Source of the DNA: Telluria beijingensis
GTDB taxonomy: Bacteria > Pseudomonadota > Gammaproteobacteria > Burkholderiales > Burkholderiaceae_D
Assembly (NCBI RefSeq): GCF_030770395.1
Contig: NZ_CP132480.1
Coordinates: 788,821 to 852,820 of the forward strand
Direction of reading: 5' to 3'
Length of the DNA stretch: 64,000 bases
Below, one piece after another: positions 27,591 through 35,221 of this stretch (position 1 is the stretch's first letter; each line of letters begins with the position of its first letter). Position numbers and translations under genes: made by a program. The notes beneath the pieces are model-generated. The model saw nothing but the letters and a program-made list of their open reading frames with translations, had not been told where the DNA came from and ran no database searches.

Positions 27591-28091
27591 TCAGTTGGCG
27601 GCGCTCAGGCGCACTGCCAGGGGATGGCCGTCCTGCGCCACCAGCATTTCGGCGCGCACCGTGCCGCCCGCGGTCTGCGGATTGAGCGGCATGCCCAGCG
27701 GCGCCAGCGCGGCCTGCGGCAGTTCGGCCTCGACCACCCGGGTATAGGGTTCGCGCTCGATCCGTTCCAGCGATTCGAGTGCGATGAAGGCGGCGCCGTC
27801 GTCGATGCCGATCACGGGCGGGCCGACCGTGATCGCCTGGTGCGGCGCCAGCGCCAGCAGCAGCGTCGCCAGCACGCCGGCGCCGCCCAGCGAGGCGAGG
27901 GCGCCGGCCGCACCCCATTGGGGCAATGACAGCCTGCGGTACCAGGGCTGGCGTTGCGGGAACTGGCGGGCGAAGGCCTGCAGCAATTCCTTTTCCACGC
28001 AGCGCGGGGCGTCATGCTTGGCCAGCTCGCTGCGCAGTGCGGCGAAGCGGGCGGCCAGGGCGGGGTCGATGGTGTCGTCGTCTTTCATCAT
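27591..28091 (-). CDS. membrane-anchored anti-sigma factor
   Basis: A 166-residue protein with a cytosolic N-terminal part (residues 1-55), one transmembrane helix (about 60-85) and a periplasmic tail containing GPPVIGIDDGAAF. It overlaps the sigma gene by four bases (ATGA), the classic arrangement of an ECF sigma factor with its anti-sigma factor. No zinc-binding HxxxCxxC motif is visible in the N-terminal part. Its role is inferred from place and topology. Confidence 0.7.
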   Translation of the reverse strand: MMKDDDTIDPALAARFAALRSELAKHDAPRCVEKELLQAFARQFPQRQPWYRRLSLPQWGAAGALASLGGAGVLATLLLALAPHQAITVGPPVIGIDDGAAFIALESLERIEREPYTRVVEAELPQAALAPLGMPLNPQTAGGTVRAEMLVAQDGHPLAVRLSAAN

Positions 28092-28675
28092 GTCATTCCT
28101 TCCAGCGTCAGTCGCAGGCGCCTGGCCAGCGCCGCCCGGCCACGCGCCAGGCGCGAACGGACCGTGCCGATGTCGACCTGGCAGACGGTGGCGATCTCCT
28201 GGTACGACAAATCGTGCAGCTCGTACAGGATCACCGCGTCGCGGTAGTGCGGCGGCAGCAGCGACAGCGCGCGCCGCACTTCCTCGGCCGTTTCGTTTCC
28301 AAGCAGCCGCGCCAGGGGACCGTCGGCCTCGCTCGCTGTATCCAGCGCCAGTTCGTCATCGTCATCGAGCGGCTCCGGCAGCCGCGGATGGCGCTGGCGC
28401 GCCTCGTCCAGCTTGAGTGCGAGATTGCGCGCCACGCCGAATAAAAAGTGCTGCAACTGGCCGCGCAGCGGGTCGTAGCCGAGCCGCCCAGTGAGCAGGC
28501 CCATGAAGGCTTCCTGCACGATGTCGGCCGCCGTATCGCCCGAGCCGCAGCGCAGCAGCGCGTAGCGGTACAAGGGCCCCTGGTGCCGCCGGTACAGCGC
28601 CGTGAACGCATCGGCCTGTCCGGCATGGACCTGGCGCAGCAGTTCGGTATCGGTGTGGTCTGTCGTCGAGGTCAT
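28088..28675 (-). CDS. ECF-type RNA polymerase sigma factor
   Basis: A 195-residue sigma-70 family factor with region 2 (about 15-80, with YRYALLRCGSGDTAADIVQEAF) and region 4 (about 130-190, with LSYQEIATVCQVDIGTVRSRLARGR). An acidic linker (LDDDDELALD) lies between them. The ATG at 28675 gives the normal N terminus; sequence is open 16 codons further. It heads a three-gene minus-strand operon with the anti-sigma and exported proteins. The regulon is unknown. Confidence 0.88.
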   Translation of the reverse strand: MTSTTDHTDTELLRQVHAGQADAFTALYRRHQGPLYRYALLRCGSGDTAADIVQEAFMGLLTGRLGYDPLRGQLQHFLFGVARNLALKLDEARQRHPRLPEPLDDDDELALDTASEADGPLARLLGNETAEEVRRALSLLPPHYRDAVILYELHDLSYQEIATVCQVDIGTVRSRLARGRAALARRLRLTLEGMT

Positions 28676-28743
28676 GGCAGTCTTCTTTTCTTGTATTCCG
28701 CCGAGGGCCCCGAAAAGTTCCAATTATTTTTCAAGAAAACAAA

Positions 28744-28774
28744 ACGCCCCGTGCCGGAAACCGGGACGGGGCGT
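28744..28774 (-). terminator. rho-independent terminator after the thioesterase gene
   Basis: A 14-base left arm (28744-28757) pairs with 28761-28774 with one mismatch around an AAA loop. On the minus strand it is followed by TTTTGTTTTCTTG, a good T-tract. It ends the transcript of the thioesterase and sugar-dehydrogenase genes. Confidence 0.75.
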
Positions 28775-28796
28775 CGTGTGCATGCGCAATGACCGA

Positions 28797-29240
28797 TCAG
28801 TCGATCCAGTTCACGCGCTCGAATTTATTGCGGAAATCCTCAGGCATGTAGCACACCTGGCTGGACTTGTAGTTGTAGAAGACGAAGCCCGACTTGGCCA
28901 TGGCGATGAGGGTCCTGTCGCGCGGGCGGGTGATGCGGAAGATCAGGTCGCCGCCGTATTTATTGAAATCCATGACGCCGACTTCGAACAGCAGCTGGTC
29001 GCGTCCATACGCTTCGGCGCGGTAGGTCGCGGCCAGGTCGGTGACGATGATGCCATTGCCGTCGCGTTCGGTCTCTGCGACACCGAATTCAAACAGGAAG
29101 CGCGCCCTGGCTTCGGAGATCATCGCGATCATCGATTCATTGCCCAGGTGGTTGGCGGCATTGATGTCGGTGACCCTTACCGTCAGCTGCGTCGAATAGT
29201 AATACTGGTCTTCGGGAAGATCGAGTTGTAAGCGTGCCAT
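28797..29240 (-). CDS. hotdog-fold acyl-CoA thioesterase
   Basis: A 147-residue single hotdog domain of the 4-hydroxybenzoyl-CoA thioesterase family. The N-terminal strand-turn RVTDINAANHLGNESMIAMISEAR carries the aspartate-containing active-site loop, followed by the long central helix and an antiparallel sheet. It probably cleaves an acyl-CoA thioester in the cytosol; substrate unknown. It starts 15 bases after the sugar-dehydrogenase stop on the same strand and is followed by the terminator at 28744-28774. Confidence 0.8.
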   Translation of the reverse strand: MARLQLDLPEDQYYYSTQLTVRVTDINAANHLGNESMIAMISEARARFLFEFGVAETERDGNGIIVTDLAATYRAEAYGRDQLLFEVGVMDFNKYGGDLIFRITRPRDRTLIAMAKSGFVFYNYKSSQVCYMPEDFRNKFERVNWID

Positions 29241-29255
29241 CTCTTCATTCTAAAC

Positions 29256-30725
29256 TCATTGCGCGGCCCTGCGTCCAATTTGTTGGATGGCGCCGCCGCT
29301 CGTGAGTAAGTACAGCTCGCCATCGGCATCCTGGCCGAAGGACACGACGCGGCCGATATCGCCGATCTCCCAGTCGCGCTGTTCAGTGATGCCATTGCCG
29401 GTGGCGAAGAAGCTTTTCAGGTAGCCGCCGCAGAAATCGGAATAGAAGTAGCGCCCGGCCAGCTCGGGCAGGGCGCGGCCGCGGTAGACGAAGCCGCCGG
29501 TGATCGAGCAGCCGTTGGCATTGCCCGTACCGTGGTCGTACTCGAAGGCGGGCAAGGTCAGGCCGGTGCGGTCGCAAGTCGCGGCGTTGTAGCACAGCGT
29601 GCCTTCCATGAGGTTCCAGCCATAGTCCAGGCCGGCCTGCGCCGCGGCGACGATGTTGACTTCTTCGCGCCGGTCCTGGCCGACGTCGGACAGGTAGAGC
29701 TGGCTACCGTCGAAGCTGAAGCGCCAGGGGTTGCGCAGGCCCGCAGCCCAGATTTCGGGGCGGCGCCCGGCCACGTCGCGGTAGGGATTGCCGGCCGGGA
29801 TGGTATATGGCTGGGTCGTCGTCGCGCCCGCCACGTCGATGCGCAGCAGCTTGCCGAGCAGGCTGTTCAGGTTGCGCGCATTGCCCTGCGGATCGCCTGC
29901 GCCGCCGCCGTCGCCTGTCGCCAGGTAGAGATAGCCATCGGGGCTAAAGGCGAGCTGGCCGCCGAAATGGTTCTGGTAAGTCGGGTGCGGGATGCGCAGG
30001 ATTACCAGGCCGGAGGTCGGATTGGCCGCCGTCGGCGTGGCGCCGGCGCTGAAGCGCTCGACCACGATATTGCGCTGCAAGTCGGTGTAATAGACGTAGA
30101 AATAGCCGTTGCGTGCGAACTGCGGGTCGAAGGCGAGCGACAGCAGGCCGCCTTCGCCATCGGTGGAGACGCGCGCGCGAATGTCGAGGTAGGGCAGGTC
30201 GCGCGTGCTGCCGTTTTCGACGATGCGTACCCGGCCCGGCCGCTCGGTGACGAACAGGCGCCGGTCGCCGGCAGGGGCGGTCAGGAAGGTCGGATTGTCG
30301 AGATTGGCGGCGACCTGCGTCAGGCCGAGGGACAGCGTGCCGCTCGCATAGCTGACCGCGGCGCTGGCCGTGGCGCCGGCGCTGACGGTCGCCGCCTGCG
30401 AAGCCGGCGTCGGTTGATACGTGACGCCGCCGCTCGTGACCGGCGACGCCGACACGTTGTAGCTGCCGGGCGCGAGGTTGGCGAGGGTTTGCGACTGCGT
30501 CAGGTCTTGCAGGTAGTTGTTGGGGCCGGTGACACGCAGGGCGGGATTGACGCCGGCCGGCAAGCCGCTGGCGGTGACGGCCAGCGAACCGGTGGTCGCG
30601 GGCGGCGGCGTGGCCGGGCCGGGCGTGCCGGGGCTGCCTCCGCCACCGCCGCAGGCAAGCAGGCCCACGCCGATGAGCAGGGCACTGAACAGCAACAGCA
30701 GCTTTTGCATATGCCTGGCAAGCAT
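29256..30725 (-). CDS. lipoprotein PQQ-dependent sugar dehydrogenase (sorbosone/glucose dehydrogenase fold)
   Basis: A 489-residue lipoprotein. The ATG at 30725 has a strong GGAGG five bases upstream; a second ATG at 30710 is five codons on. The lipobox LLAC is at about residues 22-25, followed by a glycine-rich and proline-rich linker, a short beta-sandwich region (about 45-130), and the six-bladed propeller of soluble glucose/sorbosone dehydrogenases (about 130-480). Propeller blades contain FDPQFARNGYFYVYYTD and LYLATGDGGGAGDP. Calcium- and PQQ-binding is expected for the fold; the sugar is unknown. It is cotranscribed with the thioesterase. Confidence 0.82.
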   Translation of the reverse strand: MLARHMQKLLLLFSALLIGVGLLACGGGGGSPGTPGPATPPPATTGSLAVTASGLPAGVNPALRVTGPNNYLQDLTQSQTLANLAPGSYNVSASPVTSGGVTYQPTPASQAATVSAGATASAAVSYASGTLSLGLTQVAANLDNPTFLTAPAGDRRLFVTERPGRVRIVENGSTRDLPYLDIRARVSTDGEGGLLSLAFDPQFARNGYFYVYYTDLQRNIVVERFSAGATPTAANPTSGLVILRIPHPTYQNHFGGQLAFSPDGYLYLATGDGGGAGDPQGNARNLNSLLGKLLRIDVAGATTTQPYTIPAGNPYRDVAGRRPEIWAAGLRNPWRFSFDGSQLYLSDVGQDRREEVNIVAAAQAGLDYGWNLMEGTLCYNAATCDRTGLTLPAFEYDHGTGNANGCSITGGFVYRGRALPELAGRYFYSDFCGGYLKSFFATGNGITEQRDWEIGDIGRVVSFGQDADGELYLLTSGGAIQQIGRRAAQ

Positions 30726-30810
30726 CTCAGCCTCCGCACGGTGGTGTTCGTTTGCGCCATTGTGCCAGCGAATGCCGGCACGGCCGTGGCGCGCGGGCTA
30801 CAGGACGCGC

Positions 30811-31257
30811 TCAATCCGGGATTTCTGGCTCGACCAGTTTGGCCAGCTGCTCGAGCGACTCTTGCCAGCCCAGGTAACACATCTCAGTCGGGATCTGGGG
30901 GGGAATGCCTTCTTGCTTGATATGCACCTCGACCCCGCCCAGCACTTCGCGCATGCTCACCGTGGTCTGCATCTGGCCGGGAAGATGCGGATCGTCGAAC
31001 ACGGCCGAATAGCGTACCCGCTTGCCGGGTTCGAGTTCCAGGTATTCGCCGCCGAAGGAATGGCTGTGGCCGTTCGTGAGGTTGGTGAAGGACATCCGGT
31101 AGCGACCACCGACCCGGCCATCCATCTCGTGGACGGTGCCGAAAAAGCCATAAGGCGGCAGCCATTTTGCATAGGCGCCGGCCGTGGTGAAGGCACGGTA
31201 CAGGCGATCCGGGGTCGTTTTGATCACGCGATGCAGCTCGACGGTATTGGTGGACAT
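30811..31257 (-). CDS. AHSA1/SRPBCC-domain protein
   Basis: A 148-residue START/Bet v1-type domain of the AHSA1 family, with the KTTPDRLYRAFTTAGAYAKWL N-terminal signature and a GWQESLEQLAKLVE C-terminal helix. Such proteins bind hydrophobic ligands or act as cofactors of toxin/stress responses; no specific role is shown here. The ATG at 31257 has AAGGA upstream, and an in-frame ATG at 31281 lacks it. It sits between the lipoprotein dehydrogenase and the ferritin-like gene. Confidence 0.85.
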   Translation of the reverse strand: MSTNTVELHRVIKTTPDRLYRAFTTAGAYAKWLPPYGFFGTVHEMDGRVGGRYRMSFTNLTNGHSHSFGGEYLELEPGKRVRYSAVFDDPHLPGQMQTTVSMREVLGGVEVHIKQEGIPPQIPTEMCYLGWQESLEQLAKLVEPEIPD

Positions 31258-31364
31258 GGTGGTTTCCTTGAGTGGTAGCAACAGAGGACAGCCCTCTGAT
31301 ACTACGACGAAGCAAGTGTCCTGGATTCGACAGCGGCCCCGATTTTTTTATGCACCAAACGACA

Positions 31365-31405
31365 AATGGCTTGGAATAGCGCAAACCGCGCCACTCCAAG
31401 CCATT
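31365..31405 (-). terminator. hairpin downstream of the ferritin-like gene
   Basis: AATGGCTTGGA (31365-31375) pairs perfectly with TCCAAGCCATT (31395-31405), an 11-bp stem with a 19-base loop. On the minus strand it is followed by TGTCGTTTGG, only weakly T-rich. Confidence 0.5.
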
Positions 31406-31432
31406 GTTTCGGCTTAAATAACCGAAAGAAGT

Positions 31433-31945
31433 TTATTTCTTCGCTTCGACACCCGGGGTGGCCGAGCGCGCCAGGAAGGCCTGGGTGATCTGCGGCAGGT
31501 GGTCGAGCAGCCAGGCCGCCATCGCTTTTTCCTGCTCCAGGATCTGCTGGAGCTGGCCCTGGGTCGTGGTATCGCCCACCGATTTGGCGGCCGCGATCAG
31601 CGCCGTATAGCTGGCGATCTCGACGTTCTCGAACACGTAGCCGGCCATCGCGCCCTTGACGACCTCGTCGCTGGCCGCCATGCCGCCCACGGCCTGGCCA
31701 AAGGCGACCAGGCGCGCGCCGATGTCCTTCAGGACCGAATTATCGGTGCCACGACGCGCCAGGATCTCGTCGAGCACGCTGTGCTGCCAGCGCGTCTCGT
31801 CGATGTGCTGGACGATGCGCGCGCGCAGTTCAGGATAGTGTTCGAGGCGCTCGGCCTGCGCGGTCAGCATCTGTTCCGCCTGCTTTTCCATCGCGTGGGC
31901 ATCGCGCAGCCAATCGTTGAAATTTTCGTCTGCAGTCGTCGTCAT
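31433..31945 (-). CDS. yciE: YciE-type ferritin-like stress protein
   Basis: A 170-residue four-helix-bundle protein matching YciE (DUF892) over most of its length, including NDWLRDAHAMEKQAEQML at the N terminus and the SDEVVKGAMAGYVFENVEIASYT segment with metal-ligand glutamates. The YciE/YciF family binds a di-iron centre and is induced by general stress. It stands alone, 113 bases after the lipoprotein gene, and is followed by the hairpin 31365-31405. Confidence 0.88.
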   Translation of the reverse strand: MTTTADENFNDWLRDAHAMEKQAEQMLTAQAERLEHYPELRARIVQHIDETRWQHSVLDEILARRGTDNSVLKDIGARLVAFGQAVGGMAASDEVVKGAMAGYVFENVEIASYTALIAAAKSVGDTTTQGQLQQILEQEKAMAAWLLDHLPQITQAFLARSATPGVEAKK

Positions 31946-32058
31946 GATTCCTCCGTGGGTGTTTGTACAGGTGGCGAAGTTCGCCCTGCCAATACCTTCG
32001 CAGAGTTATGGAATCGTGTTTGTTAGGTGACACACTGTCGACGATTCCGACGACGGCT

Positions 32059-32367
32059 TTATGGCGAGGACGGTGCGGATGGCGCACGCGTGCGCGTCTT
32101 GCTGACCACGCCAGATGGATCGATCAGCACGACGAATTCGGAGAACTGGCCGCCGCCGGCCGGCGATTGATAGACCCAGGCCTCGTAGCCGCTGTCGAAG
32201 CGCACGCTTTTCGTGGGGCCGAAGGCGGCCAGCAGATCCGCCTTGGTGGTGCGGCCGGCGACCACGGAAGTGGACAGCCGCTCGGCCGCGACGACGGAAC
32301 CCGGTGGCGCCGGTTGCGTCGCGCAACCCGCCAGCAGCGCCGCGCAGGCAAGTAGACGCAGCTTCAT
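32059..32367 (-). CDS. small SmpA/OmlA-like outer-membrane lipoprotein
   Basis: A 102-residue lipoprotein with the lipobox LLAGC (residues 11-15). The remaining part (TTKADLLAAFGPTKSVRF ... GYEAWVY) resembles the SmpA/OmlA (BamE-like) fold. Its ATG overlaps the stop of the preceding gene by four bases (ATGA), so it is the last gene of the mepK operon. The exact function is not known; a structural or assembly role in the outer membrane is plausible. Confidence 0.7.
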   Translation of the reverse strand: MKLRLLACAALLAGCATQPAPPGSVVAAERLSTSVVAGRTTKADLLAAFGPTKSVRFDSGYEAWVYQSPAGGGQFSEFVVLIDPSGVVSKTRTRAPSAPSSP

Positions 32368-33185
32368 GGCGCCACTCCGTCTGGCGCGTCGACCATGTAT
32401 TCGAACTCGACCAGCGTATCGTCGGGCCAGCTCGCATCCCACAGCGGCACGTAATAGGTGCGATCGAGCAGCGCCTGGCAGTCGCAGAAGGGCAGCATGT
32501 CGGGCGTCTGGTCGCCGCCGGCGTAGAGCATGCTGAACGGCAGAGTCTCGACCCGCTCGCCGGCGCGCAGGGTGACGGCAAAGATGGGCCGCTCGGCAAA
32601 GAACAGATAGTTGCCGTCCGGGCTGGTGCACACGCCCTCGGGCGTGTTCAGGGCATCCGAGATCCAGCCGAAGAGCGGCGAGCTGTTCGATACCAGCCCG
32701 GCTTCCTTGCCGACCCGGCATTCCAGGCGCAGGTCGCCCAGGCGCCGCGTGCCGGGTGGCAAGCCGGGAGTCTCGATGCGCGCTCGCCAGGTCATGCTGG
32801 CGGTCTTGCGGCTGGCGAGCACGGCGGCGTCTTCCTGCAGGGCTTGTTCATGACGGGGCAGGACGAAAAAATTGTTGTCGTCGACAGCGACCGGCAACGA
32901 CACCGAATCGCCGGCGATGCGCAGGGTGATGCCGCGCATGTCCGTCGACGGCAGGCGCGGCAGCAGCTGGAAACGCAGCGTGGCGCTGGGGGCGAAGGCG
33001 CGTTCGCGCTCGAAGCGTTCCATGCCGCGCATCATCTTGCGGTAGGACTTGTCGACCGGGTCGCGGGTGGACTTGACGGTGACGGTGTTCTGGCCGGCGG
33101 CCCAGGCAGGCGCGCTCGGCAGTGCCGCCATGAGCGCGGTGCCCATGGCGCACAGGGAAACGACGCGGACCAGTTGCCGCGTCAT
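32364..33185 (-). CDS. exported protein of unknown function in the mepK operon
   Basis: A 273-residue protein with a signal peptide (1-30, ending PAWAAG). The mature region is predicted to be mostly beta strand, with a cysteine pair spaced CDC near residue 239 and another Cys in LECRVG. I do not recognise the family. It starts five bases from the stop of the mepK gene and overlaps the lipoprotein gene downstream, so all three are one transcript. A cell-wall or envelope role follows from context only. Confidence 0.65.
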   Translation of the reverse strand: MTRQLVRVVSLCAMGTALMAALPSAPAWAAGQNTVTVKSTRDPVDKSYRKMMRGMERFERERAFAPSATLRFQLLPRLPSTDMRGITLRIAGDSVSLPVAVDDNNFFVLPRHEQALQEDAAVLASRKTASMTWRARIETPGLPPGTRRLGDLRLECRVGKEAGLVSNSSPLFGWISDALNTPEGVCTSPDGNYLFFAERPIFAVTLRAGERVETLPFSMLYAGGDQTPDMLPFCDCQALLDRTYYVPLWDASWPDDTLVEFEYMVDAPDGVAP

Positions 33186-33189
33186 GGTA

Positions 33190-33744
33190 TTACCAATACC
33201 GGACGCGGCCGGTATCCATGTGGACGAACTGCGAGCTGGCGTAATAGCCGACGCCGCCGCCCTTGAGCGACATCGCCGCTTTCTGCAGGGTGCGCAGGTC
33301 GGTGCCCGGCAGGCGGATGTCGATCGCCTTGCCGTCCATGTGCAGGCTGCGCTTGGCGACGCCGCCGCTGCCGTGGCTGCGCAGGAAGGCGTTCGATTCG
33401 GGCGCGCGGTAGCCCGAGATGATGTGCAATTCCTTGCTGTTGTCGAGCTTGCCATTAAGTTGGCCGAGCAACAGCAGCAGTTCTGGATCGATCTCGGCGA
33501 TCTTGTTGCTGCGGTGGTCGCGCAGCACTTTATTGATGTCTTTCAGGGCATCGGGGACGAACTCGCCTTCGGCCCAGAACGTGCTCTTGAGCTTCTCGCC
33601 GGTATGCGTATTGTAGAAACGCAGGCAGCACTCGCCGGACAGAACATTACTGTCAGATGATGTATTCTTGGCAAGGGTTGGAAGGGCGAGGGAGGAAGAA
33701 GCGAGGAGGAGGGAGCTCTTGAGGAAGGAGCGTCGTTGAATCAT
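33190..33744 (-). CDS. mepK: Tat-exported murein endopeptidase of the MepK/DUF882 type
   Basis: A 184-residue M15_2 peptidase that matches E. coli MepK (YcbK) in length, order and ends. The N terminus is a twin-arginine leader (RRSFLK then a hydrophobic stretch to about 24), so it is exported folded. Catalytic zinc-binding residues are in the SGYRAPESN, SLHMDGKAIDI and QFVHMDTG motifs. In E. coli it cleaves 3-3 cross-links in peptidoglycan. It starts a three-gene operon with an exported protein and a lipoprotein. Confidence 0.88.
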   Translation of the reverse strand: MIQRRSFLKSSLLLASSSLALPTLAKNTSSDSNVLSGECCLRFYNTHTGEKLKSTFWAEGEFVPDALKDINKVLRDHRSNKIAEIDPELLLLLGQLNGKLDNSKELHIISGYRAPESNAFLRSHGSGGVAKRSLHMDGKAIDIRLPGTDLRTLQKAAMSLKGGGVGYYASSQFVHMDTGRVRYW

Positions 33745-33879
33745 TGAAGGAAGTCCTTACGCTGGTTCACTGAACCGTCAATGATACGCCGATTGCCTGA
33801 ATCGTGCAGATAAAATGTCTGAAATTGCGGCGAATAAGCTACGATGTCAACTATTTAACGTCTTTTGGGAGAGGAAGTC

Positions 33880-35055
33880 ATGCCGAGTATTGTCAAGAAG
33901 CTCTTGAGCAAAAAACTAGTGTTGGCCGCCAGCCTGGCCACGGTCGGCGTGACTGCCATCGCCCAGGAAGTGACCCCGGTCGACAAGCCGCCGCTCGCCA
34001 AGGGCTGGAAGCTCGAGACGGTCGCGACCGGCGCCCCGCAGCCCTGGGGCATGGCCTGGCTGCCCGATGGCCGGATGCTGGTCACCGGCAAGCAGGGCAC
34101 GCTGCATCTGTTGAATGGCAAGAGCTTCCAGCAAATCCCTCTCGACGGCCTGCCGAACCTGTATGCCAGCGGCCAGGGCGGCCTGCTCGACATCGTCGTG
34201 CACCCGGCTGACAAGGCCAACCCGCGCATCTACATGACGATGTCCAGCGGCACCGACGAAGAGAACCGGACCGTACTGGTGCAGGGCGTGTTCGACGGCA
34301 AGCGCGTCACCGGCATCAAGCAGCTGTTCGCGGTGAACCTGGGCAAGAGCGGCGGCCAGCACTTCGGTTCGCGCCTGCTGTGGCTGCCGGATAACACCCT
34401 CTTGATGAGCATCGGCGACGGCGGCAATACGCCGCAGCGGATCGGCAATATGCTGGCGCGCGACCATGCCCAGAGCCTGGCCTCGCACACCGGCAAGATC
34501 CTGCACCTCACCGACGCCGGCCAGCCGGTCGGCAAGGGCGCGCTGGCGGGGCAGGCCAATGCCCGGCCCGAAATCTACAGCTACGGCCACCGCAACGTGC
34601 AGGGCATGGCGCGCGATCCGAAGAGCGGCCGCATCTATGCCAACGAGCACGGCTCGCGCGGTGGCGACGAGATCAATGTGATCGAGGCCGGCAAGAACTA
34701 TGGCTGGCCGCTGCAAAGCTATACGCTGGACTACAGCACCCGCGAGCCGATCGGCATGAAGGTGGTGCCGGGCACGGTGCAGCCGATCGTCGTCTGGACG
34801 CCGTCGCCGGCGCCGTCGGGCCTGGCTTTCTATACCGGTAAAGCCTTCCCGCAATGGCAAGGCAGCCTGTTCAGCGGCAGCCTGGCCGGCCAGGACGTGC
34901 GCCGGGTGCAGCTCGACGCCCAGGGCAAGGTTACGGCCCAGGAGCTGCTGCCGGTCGGCAAGCGCGTGCGCGACGTGCGCCAGGGGCCGGATGGACAGCT
35001 GTATGTACTGACCGACGAAGCAAAAGGCAGCCTGCTGCGCATCGTTCCCAAGTGA
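33880..35055 (+). CDS. PQQ-dependent aldose sugar dehydrogenase
   Basis: A 391-residue protein with a signal peptide (1-28, ending TAIAQE). The mature domain is a six-bladed beta-propeller of the YliI/Asd family, with WGMAWLPDGRMLVTGKQG at the first blade, GSRGGDEINVIEAGKNYGWP with the calcium/PQQ-contact region, and a conserved GLAFYTG blade near the C terminus. It oxidises aldose sugars in the periplasm to lactones using PQQ. It differs clearly from the lipoprotein version at 29256-30725. Start ATG with GAGGAA upstream. Confidence 0.88.
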   Translation: MPSIVKKLLSKKLVLAASLATVGVTAIAQEVTPVDKPPLAKGWKLETVATGAPQPWGMAWLPDGRMLVTGKQGTLHLLNGKSFQQIPLDGLPNLYASGQGGLLDIVVHPADKANPRIYMTMSSGTDEENRTVLVQGVFDGKRVTGIKQLFAVNLGKSGGQHFGSRLLWLPDNTLLMSIGDGGNTPQRIGNMLARDHAQSLASHTGKILHLTDAGQPVGKGALAGQANARPEIYSYGHRNVQGMARDPKSGRIYANEHGSRGGDEINVIEAGKNYGWPLQSYTLDYSTREPIGMKVVPGTVQPIVVWTPSPAPSGLAFYTGKAFPQWQGSLFSGSLAGQDVRRVQLDAQGKVTAQELLPVGKRVRDVRQGPDGQLYVLTDEAKGSLLRIVPK

Positions 35056-35106
35056 TGCGTCCCGCATGAAGTCACGCCTTCCTGGGGTATGCATGCCTGT
35101 TTTTGT

Positions 35107-35135
35107 TTGTTGACAACGTGAAACCTGCCTAGAAT
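35107..35135 (+). promoter_or_regulatory. possible promoter of the M16 peptidase gene
   Basis: TTGTTG (35107-35112) and TAGAAT (35130-35135) are 17 bases apart; an overlapping TTGACA (35110-35115) has no matched -10. Transcription would give a 5' leader of about 80 bases with a strong GGAGGAG ribosome-binding site before the ATG at 35222. Confidence 0.4.
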
Positions 35136-35221
35136 GAATGTTTGCCAGGGCGCGCCGATGGGGTGCGCCTTGCCGTTCATTCCGTCCCTCGTCCCACAAG
35201 GACACCTCCAGGAGGAGCACT

